From assembly GCF_028858725.1 (NCBI RefSeq), contig NC_084772.1, forward strand, positions 11,911,048 to 11,975,047: DNA of 64,000 nucleotides, written 5' to 3'. Every line of letters starts with the position of its first letter. The stretch's first letter is position 1. This stretch comes from Colius striatus. Its lineage: Eukaryota > Chordata > Aves > Coliiformes > Coliidae. Shown here one piece after another: positions 1-9,596 of this stretch. The notes beneath the pieces are model-generated. The model was not told the DNA's origin. It did no database searches and worked only from the letters and a program-made list of their open reading frames with translations. Both the position numbers and the translations under genes were made by a program.

Positions 1-785
1 CCATTGATGTTTATGAAGAAATTCTAATATTTCAACTTTTAGTCTGAAGGCTGTATTAGAACTCCTGTTTATTCTTTTTCACTGCTAATTCTCATTTACT
101 TCAGTTACCCATTTTTCTTTAAGCACAGCTGCAGTATCCATTTTGACAATTGTAGTGACACAGCAGCCATCGAAAGAGATATACTAACTCATTTTCCTTC
201 TGCCCTTTCTCCTACTTAAGTCTCATTTCACAGTCATGTACATTTTGCCTTAAGAAAAGCTGCATGGGCTATTTATTTTCTGCTTCTTTAGTTTGCTTTT
301 CATTATGCTTTTTTATCACAATGGACCTCTAAGATTTCTGTGTTTATGGTATATTACTATTCTTGAACTAAAGTAATATGCATTTATATGGCAAAACATT
401 TTATTCATCAAAATAGAACAGTTTCTTAGTCCTGCTGTTGCCTATATTATACACTTGGAAAATTATTTGGTTTGTTTTTCACTTCTTGTAGAAACTCCTG
501 TCTGACCAGGCTATGATTTTATAGCATTATTAGTATAATCAGAAGCACTAGAGCATTCAAATCAACACCTCAGATATGCACTGCAGTGTCACTGACCTAT
601 TTCAGAAATTTAGGGCTGTATCCCTAAATGAAGATGTTTAGAGGCAATTTACTCTTGTATGGAGAAAAACATTCCCCCTGTGACTCATGTCCTGATTAAA
701 TATTTTTAAATTGCTAGTGACACTCAACGAAAACGCTGAAAAATAAGTTAGGCAATGTGTAACTGAAACTTATTTCTGCCTCCAG
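1..785 (+). other. NUDT19: NUDT19 last intron (3' part)
   Basis: AT-rich non-coding sequence leading to the acceptor at 784-785. No repeat family or second gene was recognised in it. Confidence 0.6.
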
Positions 786-1012
786 GAGATGAGTTATATC
801 CAGAAGATCCAGATTACACAGGAGAAAAGAAAATAATCATGTCAACAGATAAGAAGGTTGAAGAACTTATGAAAGAGGGTAGCGTGTTTCACAGAATAGT
901 AATAAAAAATGTCAACAATCTTGCTGTCTATGTTAATATTCAAGCAAAATATAAACATGTGAATCCATTAATGATAAACTCTGATTGTTCAAATTACAAT
1001 AGCAAGTTATAA
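786..1012 (+). CDS. NUDT19: NUDT19, last coding exon (partial gene)
   Basis: Nudix hydrolase 19, a peroxisomal enzyme that splits coenzyme A and acyl-CoA at the diphosphate. Only the last coding exon is in the window. It follows a TCCAG acceptor, completes a split codon, and reads 74 codons from the first whole codon (GAT, 788) to TAA at 1010-1012. The peptide opens GDELYPEDPDYTG and contains STDKKVEELMKEG and KYKHVNP, which I match to the C-terminal region of vertebrate NUDT19. It ends in Ser-Lys-Leu, the classic type 1 peroxisomal targeting signal. The Nudix box itself lies upstream, outside the window. Position directly upstream of TDRD12 in the same orientation agrees with human 19q13.11. 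Identity rests on remembered sequence, the SKL end and synteny. Confidence 0.77.
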
Positions 1013-2326
1013 TATGTTTGATTTAAACTAGAATATTTCAAATTAAGTACATATTCACTGTGGTTCTGATCCTTTCTAGCCATTGCCAAACAGGAAAATA
1101 TTCCTTTGTCCCTCCAAAGTATTTTGTGTATGTGTGCTTTTATCCTTTTAGTCTTTGAAGCAGCACAGTTGTGCTAGTTACAATGCTTAGAGGCTACTGA
1201 AAAAAATCAACGTAACCATCAACTTAATTGTTGATCAACTTGAACATGGTTTGATGGTAATTATACTGAGCCATTACCAACTTATTCTACTTACATACTA
1301 ATAGCAGAATATGCTGCAACACCAGTCCACTCGGTCACACAGGTCCTTTTCTCACTGAAAAGTTAAGGAAATATTATGTTCAGAAAAAGTAGGCTTTCTG
1401 TGATTCTTTTGAATTCTTTTTATCTTTGCCATAGAAAACTGCAGTGTGTGCCTAAGAATGAATTAAATCTCCCTTTCCGTATCTGTTGCCATCCCCCAGT
1501 CTATTTTCTTTCATTTTGGGTAAAATTGGTGTATATATGTATGTAGACATTTAAGAGATAAAATGCCTTTTTTAGAAATTATAAAGTTAATGTTTATATT
1601 TGATATACCTAAATTCTTTCTACTGATGGTAATCTATTCAGAACTTTACAACTTTCAAATGTAGAGATAAATTAGACTAAGTCATCTTTCAGAGTGCATT
1701 CTCGACATTCTTTTAATTCATAATACTTTTTATCTTCAAGTTTTTATTAATTTAAAACATGGAAAAATTAATTCTTTAGTTGTGAAAAGATACCAACAAC
1801 TATGTAGAATGTACTATCTTGGAAAAAAAAACTTCTATATTTCAACATCCCACATTTTGCTTCTCAGCTACTTTATTAAATATAACTGAAGAACTTCAGA
1901 GGAATAACTGTCACTTGTTTTGTGGTTTAGTTTTGGATTTTTGTTTGTTTGGTCTTTTTTTTTGTGCAATAAGTAAATGGAGCAGTGACATACGTTCTTT
2001 CTCTGAAAGAACAATGAATGTTGAGTTCAGAAGTTGTTCAAAAAGCCTTGTTTCGGCTTTTGTTCAGTATTTCAATTAAAATATTCTGCAATATTTTTAT
2101 GATATTCAATTGGTTTGTAGCATTCATTTGGGCTGGAAAAAACATGGATCTTTCTCTTCTCTCTGAACATGCTCTAGCTGTTCTTCATGTCTCTTCTAAA
2201 CATCAATTGCATTAATCAGCATATTGTGTATACTGTATATTGTATAGTATCTACTTCAGAACATCCTGGCTATCTCTTCTGAACATGAAGACAACAGGAA
2301 AATTAAAATGGAGAGTAAAGGAAGCA

Positions 2327-2332
2327 AATAAA
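2327..2332 (+). terminator. NUDT19: Candidate NUDT19 polyadenylation signal
   Basis: An AATAAA hexamer about 1.3 kb after the NUDT19 stop, inside AT-rich sequence that would be its 3' UTR. Other signals may be used instead; transcript data would decide. Confidence 0.3.
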
Positions 2333-2820
2333 GTACCCAATATTGCCATCTTGCATCATTTTTAGCTTTGAGATTAACACTGGCCATTGCAATAATAAGG
2401 AAGACAAGACAGAAAGGCACACTTTATGATCCTATGAGTAGCATCTATAGTAACAAATAGCTTGACTTCAAAATGGTTCAGATATTTATTCACAATGGGC
2501 AAAAAAAAGTCATCTGAGTAATTGCTAGGCTGTTTTACAAGTTATAGTGAGAAGACACATAAATCTAACAAGATACAGCATTGGTAAAGATGTTGTGTTG
2601 TGTTGGTTGGGCTCTCATCTTCAACATAGAACCAAGATTCCTTATTTTAAGCTGGTGGATAGTAATGCGGCAAGTTAAGGTCATTCTGTCAGCCCAGAGA
2701 AGGGGGATAGAGAAAGACTTGCAGAAGTATTCTATCATTGTGGTGTAGCAACAATGGTAAATTACTCCATTCTGTTCCTGCAGACAGAGACTTAAAAATA
2801 TACCCTATCCATGTTAGTAA

Positions 2821-3500
2821 AATCATAGAATGGTTTGTGTGGGAAGGGACCTTTTAAAGATCTAAACCAACCCCCCTGCCACGGGCAGGGACATCTCTCA
2901 CTAAATTTGGTTGCTCAAAGGCTCATTCAACCTGATTGTGAATGCTTCCCAGTGATGATTCATCTACAATTTCATGGGGCTACCTGTTCCAGTATCCCCT
3001 CCACCCTTAGAGTAAAAAATTTCTTCCATATACCCAACCTAAATGTACTCCTTCTGTTTAAAACTATAATCTCTTATGCAGTCACTAGGGGCCCTGGTAA
3101 AGAGCCTCTCTTCTCCTTTCTTATAAGCCCTAGTTGAAGTACTGAAAGACAACAACAAGATCTCCAGTCCAAACATCCCCAACTCTCGGCCTTCCCTAAT
3201 AGGAGAGGTGCTCTAGCCCTTACAACACTTTTGTGGTTCTCCTCTAGACCCACGCAAGCAAGTCCCAGACCCACTACACTTCCTTGTACTAGGGACTCCA
3301 GAGCTGGGTGCAGTACTCCAGGTGAGGTCTCACATGAGTACATGGGGAGAATCACCTCCATCAACCTGTTGGCTATGCTGCTTCTTATGCAGCCTAGGAT
3401 ACAGTTAGCTTTCTGGGCTGCAAGTGCCCAGTGCCAGCTCATGCCCAATTTTTCATCTACACAAAATTTTGTAATCTGCTTTAATTTTGCAATATAATCT
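2821..3500 (-). mobile_element. CR1 LINE, 3' part, antisense to + strand
   Basis: The left end shows the avian CR1 3' terminus in reverse complement (AATCATAGAATGG, then a GGAAGGGACCTTT-like block). The minus strand carries a decayed open stretch at 3074-3520 resembling the end of CR1 ORF2 (AAQKANCILGCIRSSIANR). The copy is 5'-truncated and divergent, with the right end fading near 3465-3500, so it is old. It lies between NUDT19 and the TDRD12 promoter. Confidence 0.88.
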
Positions 3501-4400
3501 TTTATAGTTGCTGAGAGCAACTTTATAGAGCTTCATGATGACTTTATAACTGTACTGTGCCTTATGGTTGTTGTACTAGTTTACATTTGTCATGGAAAGT
3601 AGCTATTATGAGAAAATATTTTTAGGAAACAAATAATTCAGCAACATAAATACAGGTTAAATTCTTGCAAAAGTTTTTAAACACCTGCATGTGTCTGTAC
3701 ATTATGTCCTTCAGTTCTCCTGTAACTTTTGCTGTGTGCCAAAAACAGTTACTTCAATACTAAACCTGTATCTTAAGCAGTCTGCCTCTTGTCTTTGACT
3801 GTCTCCTATTTTTCCACCAACAAAAGTGAAATGGTCCAGTAGGGGGAGCTTTAAGGCTGAACGACCAAAAAAAAAAAAAAACAACCCAACAAAAATGGGA
3901 CTTTAACATGGAAAGTTCTGACAATCATTAAATACAAGCATAAATGGCTTAGAACACATATAAATACGTTATGTTTAAAGTATTGATGACAAAAGCTGTA
4001 GTTCAAAATACTGAGCCACTCTGAATATGAGCTTCAGCCCAAAGAGGTGCCCTTCACTTCCCAGGTGCACAGTTCATCCCTTCCTCTTGGGCTGGCACTT
4101 TGCCTATGGAGCCTTGTGCAAAACTAAATCCATTCTGAAACAGTTTTTTGGGTTCTTTTTTTTAAACATCAAGAGAAAGAGTAGTACATACTATTTTTTT
4201 TTTTAAAGAGGTGCTTAAGATATGAGAGCGAACATTTTCTTTAAGGCCTAAGTACTATGGGACAGTTATGATAGCTACTTTCTGTGGAGATACGTATATA
4301 TTTCAGTAGCACAGATGAACTACAATTCACAAGTGCCAGGTACTCTTTCATCCCATCTACCAAACTTTACATACCTTTCAACAGCACTCTCCCGCTCCTG
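3501..4400. other. Intergenic sequence upstream of TDRD12 promoter
   Basis: No gene seen. It holds a poly-A run at about 3867-3882 and AT-rich single-copy-looking sequence, then passes into the CpG-rich block at about 4400. Confidence 0.5.
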
Positions 4401-4675
4401 TGGCCTCTAGGAAAGCCGGCGCCGGCGCCTCACCCCGCTGCCTCGGGAACACTCCGCCACAGGGGCCGCACCGCCCGCTGCTGCACCCGCGGCCTCCTCC
4501 CACCCTTCCCGCCTCAGCCTGAGGCGTCAGCAGAACTGCACAAATGGTGCTCTTCCAAGCCCCGCGTAGAAGCGCGGCCAAACGGCAAGCCTCGCTTAAG
4601 GCTCACTTACCACAACAATGCGTTTAAATTGTTTAGAATATGCCATTACGATCCCTCAGCCCGCTGCTTCCTCAA

Positions 4676-4816
4676 GCTCCGCCCGCCATTCCCTCAGCTC
4701 CGTCCGCCATTCCCTCAGCTCCGCCCGCCATTCCCTCAGCTCCGCCCGCCATTCCCTCAGCTCCGTCCGCCATTCCCTCAGCTCCGCCCGCCATTCCCTC
4801 AGCTCCGTCCGCCACC
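4676..4816. repeat. 21-bp tandem repeat, six full units and one partial
   Basis: Unit of the form GCTCCGCCCGCCATTCCCTC plus A, starting at 4676, 4697, 4718, 4739, 4760, 4781 and 4802. Units differ mainly at one base (CCCG or TCCG), in the order C, T, C, C, T, C, T; the seventh decays after about 14 bases. Because 21 is a multiple of three, every frame through it is open and gives spurious 7-residue-repeat proteins. It sits immediately upstream of the likely TDRD12 start region. Confidence 0.95.
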
Positions 4817-4882
4817 TGCGCAACCCTCAGCGGGGCCGAGCCCTGCTGCCACGCGCCGCCAGACGGTAGCGTGCGGCGTACG

Positions 4883-4894
4883 TGCGCACGCGCA
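4883..4894 (+). promoter_or_regulatory. NRF1-type binding site
   Basis: TGCGCACGCGCA fits the NRF1 consensus YGCGCAYGCGCR at every position. It lies about 90 bp before the first splice donor of TDRD12, where promoter NRF1 sites usually fall. Occupancy is inferred. Confidence 0.6.
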
Positions 4895-4899
4895 TGACA

Positions 4900-4985
4900 C
4901 AGCGCTGCACGCGGGCCCTGAGGGTGTTTGGTAGATCCCGCGCTTTCTGGAAGCTTCTAGAGAGAAGAGCGGGGAGGTTGAGCAG
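4900..4985 (+). other. TDRD12: TDRD12 non-coding exon 1 (start uncertain)
   Basis: A donor GAGCAG|GTGAGG ends this exon at 4985, right after the CpG island. The first ATG compatible with the protein lies in the next exon, so this exon is 5' UTR. The transcription start is not determined. Confidence 0.5.
4945..4962 (+). promoter_or_regulatory. Heat-shock-element-like motif
   Basis: TTCTGGAAGCTTCTAGAG gives three perfect alternating units (TTC, GAA, TTC) at 5-bp spacing and a fourth matching GA only. This matches the HSF-binding pattern. It lies inside the CpG island, in or just upstream of TDRD12 exon 1. Confidence 0.55.
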
Positions 4986-6524
4986 GTGAGGATGTGTTTG
5001 TTTACAGGTTAGAGTGGTGACTAAGGTGTATGGGTGGGGTATTTTTGTGAGAAAGCATCAAACTAGAGTAGAATATGAAGTAAGCTGTGAGGGGGAGAGA
5101 AAGGATGTTGTTTCTTAACAGTGCGTCATTTTTTTTGTTCTTTCCTTGTGTTGTAGTTATTAGGTGTGAGGGTTTTAGGCAGAATAAGACTGATTAGAAG
5201 AAGAAGAAGAAGCCGTGATAGCGAGTTGGTTGTTTTTTCTAAGAGCATTTGTATCAGACTTTTTTTGCTGGAGAAGCATTCTTTTGTTTTCTGAGATTAT
5301 GTTTTCTTCGGAAGAGGAGTTAATGGTTGAGGAGTGTAGTGAGCTCTTGTATCTTTACAAGATGAATACCCTCATTATTGAGTGTGGGATTGGAGTAAAT
5401 GTTTGTCTTGTCATTCGATTCTTAATTACGAAGTGGGTATGTTGTTATTGGGAATAAATTAGGAGAGGTAGCCTTTTTTAGTGGATTTGCTTCATCCTTG
5501 ATACTTGGATGGTTCATTACTTGTTGTGCATTTCTTAAGCTGAGATCTTGGAGAAGCTTATTTATGCCTGTTAAGTGTTATTCCTGAAATACAAGTGTAT
5601 ACTTTTCGAAGTGTCTAGGGCAGTATTATGTATCTGACATCATAGTACATGATAGTGCAGTGTTGGAGACTTACCTGTAACCTGGATAGTATGCTTGTGT
5701 CATGTGATATTAGATAAAGCTTCTAAAGTAGTTTCAGTGGTTTCATTCTAGTGTCAGACTGGGAATATTAGCACTGTCTCTCAGCAAAGCATGTTGCTAG
5801 TTATAACCGCTACCTGTGTTACTTCTTATTTAGCATTGACTTTTTCAACACTAGCCTTGAAAGTAAAAGGCAGCCCCATGTCTTATCCCTATTAAAACAT
5901 TTTACTAGGTACTTGCTTCCTGTGTGAATTCTTTTCTGTGGTAAGCTAAACACTGCAGTGAAGATACCAAGGTATGCTGGTTTGTGCAAAGATGAAATTC
6001 ACATTACTTTAGTCAATAGGTAGCTTATATTATTTTGCTGTAGTTCCTAGGGTTGATATTTACCATTGCAGATGAATATTGTGTGAAACGCTGGTAAAAA
6101 TCTGTTTAAATTGTTTCTTAAGGTCGGGATTCTTCTGTTGTCTTAGCTTTGAGTTGGGATTTTTTATGATGTAAGCATTTCCTTGTGATGTTTTTATCCA
6201 TTTGGCCATAGAGATGAATTACAGTAGCATTTCTCTTTAATCAGCCAATTTTGAATATAAGTAGCTATATAGTGCAAGTAAGTTGAGGATAACAGGTTGC
6301 ATAGAAATAAGCATGGATGGTAAATCTGAATTGGGCTAAACATAATGTCTCTTTAAGGGAGCTGATTTGGATATCTCAATAGGTTTATATCACTTGCATA
6401 GACTTAATACTGCTGAGACAAATAGCAAAAATCTATAGACTTGCTGTAGGTGTAGCCTTTTTAGGTATACTTCAAAACAAATAACAATTTTGAAATTGTT
6501 AATCAAATGTTTGTTCTTTTATAG
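4986..6524 (+). other. TDRD12: TDRD12 intron 1
   Basis: Intron from the donor at 4986 to the acceptor TTTTATAG ending at 6524. It begins T- and G-rich and includes a short (GAA)n run at about 5196-5212. No repeat or gene recognised. Confidence 0.5.
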
Positions 6525-6554
6525 TAGTGTTGAGGAAGACTCTAGCTGGGAAAC

Positions 6555-9500
6555 ATGGAAGTCTTGTTATTAGAGGTATGCTGGTTTTTTTAAGTCTAAA
6601 GGATTGCAGTTTGTTTATTTCAATGCAACTTTCTGGATGTTGGATTTATAAATAAGGTGATGCCTCTGTATTTCCATTCAACAGGAATGGTCATATACAT
6701 TATATATGTTCTGTCGTTTATTTTTATGTGTTAGAGGTGTTTGTACTTGTTTAAACTCAAAAGTGGTCAATAGGGATGCAGTTAAAATCTAAAATGGAAG
6801 CTGTGTAACGTAATCTTAAATACAGTGTAGTATAGACCTAGATCCTACTGAATTCCCCAAGACATCAAGGAAAAATCATTTTCCCAGAATATAGCTAGGA
6901 TAGCTAACCCCAATTGCTCAAGGGAAATTCCATACTGTAGGATGTTTTTCTCGGCAATAAAACCTGTGGGGAAGGAGGAGAAAAGGGGAAGCCAAATTCA
7001 GTAACTGGAGACATTCCCAAGTCAGTGTTAATATATGATGAAGCCCTGTTTTCCAGGAAATGCATAAACATCTGGCCGCCAATGGGAAACAACGTATTCC
7101 TTATTTTGCTTTGCTTCTACACCTAGCTTTTGTTTTACCCCTTAAGGTGTTTACCTATTTCACCTATCAACCTAGGAGTTTTCTCACTTTAATCCTTCCA
7201 GTTCTGTTAATTATCCCACTGCAGGAGAGTTAGGAAGCAGCTGTGTGGTGTTTAACTGCCTACTGGGATTAACCCCTAAGAGCAGGGGACCCAGATCAGA
7301 GGAGAGATGGGGATATAACTGCTTACACAGGCTAAGCAGAAAGCTGTGACTCTATTATAAAGAAAGCAATTGTCCTGTAGACTCTTGAGCATGAAGAAAA
7401 GCCTGTTGATGGGGTTTGTTTTGTGTTCTGTGTTTTCATACCTAGTTCTTGAAAATAATAGGGAAGCCTTATGTCTTTGAACTTTACATAGTGTTTGGTT
7501 TAACAAACTTTTTAGATAATAGTAATACCTTTTAGATTATATGTGCCATTAATTACAGTGCTAAAGAAACTTGAAAGCTGAGAAGTCATTTAATGACCTA
7601 ATGACTTAAAGTTTAAAGATGTTTTGCTTGTTAACATTCTGTATGCTAAATATCCAGGCCCAGTACTTTTTAAGGGGCCTCACTAAAGATAAAGTTTCAT
7701 TTTTAGATTTACTGCTCAGATAGCTTCTGCTAAAACAATAGGATGTTTTTAAGTCTAATATTATCTGGTTTTGTTATCTACTCCTTGCCCCAGGTTGAAA
7801 GTCCGGGTTGTTTTTGGGTTACTATGAAAGGATGTGAGCCTTACACAGTCGATGAAATAGAATATAAAAAACTGAATGCTGAAATGAATCAGTTCTATGA
7901 CACACCTTACAAAGATGTGGATGAAGTAAAACCAGTAATGGTAAAAGAAGGACAGGTAAAAGCATTGTTATGTTGTGTAGATACAAATAGTCTTTGCATT
8001 GGTTTGGGGCTGAAGTATCCCGGATGCTTTTTCAAAACAAAATTGTCATTTATAAAAACAGCTAATAGTATCTGTGTGAGTTGTGTCTTCCTATCTGTAA
8101 ACTTCATGCTTATAAAAAAACCTGAGTGTAATTCACTCCATTTAGAAGAACCTACTGTCTTGTTCTTTCTCTTTCAGATTTGTGTGGTTTTCAGTGGAGA
8201 ACTCAAGTGCTGGTGTAGAGCAGTTATTAAGTCAATCATATGCTGTACAGGTCATTATCAAACAAAATGTTTCCTTGTGGATTATGCCAAATATATTTTT
8301 GTTAAATCAGATAAGTAAGTGTTTGGATTATTTTGACAGTTTTTTGTTAGACGATGCATACAAATACTACTGATGGCTTATTAAGATTGGTAGTAGTAAG
8401 GGTTTGGTTCAATTGAGGTGTGGCTTGAGTCCACAAGAAACTTCTAGCCATGTGATAGGCCATTGCAAGTGTGCATGCAAACAAGTCTTGTTCTGTGAAT
8501 TTTTTCCCCACTGCAGTTTACTAGCTTTTTTACTAGGAGCTGTCAGTCTGTCTTGACATATTGTGAAAAAAAAGAGTTTTTACAGGTTCCTAGTTCTAAA
8601 TAAAACCATTATGAAACCTGCAGTTTCTGAAATCTTGAGAAATATGGTTTACAAAATAACTATTCTAAGTTTTTATCTACGTGTAAAGTTAGTTTCTCAA
8701 ATAAAGTATGCAGCTTTGAGTACAAGAAGCTTTACCATTTTTTTTCGGTATTCTGCAAAATTAAGTAAGCTTATTTTAAAATAAATCTCAAGTTAATGTT
8801 TTTAAATTGAATGTGTTGGAAAACAGGTTGACAATGCCTCAAGTTTAAAATATGTTCAACTAGAAGTAAATATGTGGGGTTTTTTTTAATTGCAAAATAA
8901 AGATTTAAACAAAAATTATAGATAAACGGATCTTAAAATGTTGCTGTACAAGGTGTTTTTCTGGTTGTTAAATGTCTCTGGTGAAATCAAGTCTAAAAGG
9001 TAAATTAACACTCTGGTGATAGCTTTACAAAGAATAAGTTATTTATAGGAAAGTGAGTACAAATGCACATTAGTGTATTTATCAGGATTCCTTCTTGCTG
9101 GTGTCAGTGATACCTGATTTCTCACAGCAGTAATTATTGTAGAGTGGAATAAATGGTGCCAGGTGCTATATGTAGTAGTAGTATGAGGACTAAATACCAT
9201 GAAAATACTTCAGATTTTATGACAAAAGATCAGAAAGACTTCAAGTAAACAGGAAGTATGTTCGTATCTGAAGCAAATCTATAAATTAATTGCTCCTGGT
9301 AGCACCTCTCTTGGAGAGAAAAATTATGATTCCAGGATGTATCAAAGTGGGAGCTAAACTGTTGGAAGAACTGTGTTGTCAGACACCAGATAATGGAAGA
9401 ATGTGTATGAGACCAATGACTTTTGAAGAATAAAATCTACTTTGTAAAATGAGATTATTTCTGCTTTGTTTGTAAGCATTCGGGTGGCACTGGAAGCATT

Positions 9501-9596
9501 CATGCGGATCCCCTATAGAGCAAAAAAATGTAGACTGTATCGCACAAAGCCAGTGACACTGCATGTCAACTTTTGTGGAAGTACTGCAAAAATAGT
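6555..9596 (+). CDS. TDRD12: TDRD12 exons 1-4: N-terminus and Tudor 1
   Basis: The protein starts [16 protein letters not shown], matching the mammalian start. A tiny 7-codon first coding exon is followed by residues 8-61, 62-106 and 107-146. The Tudor signature runs from about residue 55 to 140: GELKCWCRA, then CFLVDYA, then IPYRAKK. Tudor domains bind methylated arginines of PIWI proteins. The intron between 7955 and 8178 is 222 bases long and free of in-frame stops, so one frame runs through both exons. Confidence 0.9.

Larger units (their letters stand above)
4400..4990 (+). promoter_or_regulatory. TDRD12: TDRD12 CpG-island promoter
   Basis: An abrupt GC- and CpG-rich block in otherwise AT-rich DNA. 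In order it holds GC-rich sequence, a 21-bp tandem array carrying repeated CCGCCC cores (GC-box-like), an NRF1-type site at 4883-4894, a heat-shock-element-like motif at 4945-4962, and a splice donor at 4986. No TATA box was seen, so initiation is probably dispersed within about 4820-4960. Short open frames across it on both strands are by-products of the GC-rich array, not genes. Confidence 0.75.

Noticed and set aside
3074-3520. A minus-strand 148-codon gene
   Set aside because: It is decayed CR1 ORF2 sequence.
4284-4934. Open frames of 67-216 codons through the promoter region
   Set aside because: They come from the 21-bp array (a multiple of three) and GC-rich sequence; several overlap in different frames and none shows a gene-like protein.
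7743-8318. A single 191-codon gene
   Set aside because: It is TDRD12 exons 2 and 3 joined by a stop-free intron; good splice sites and orthologue match favour splicing.
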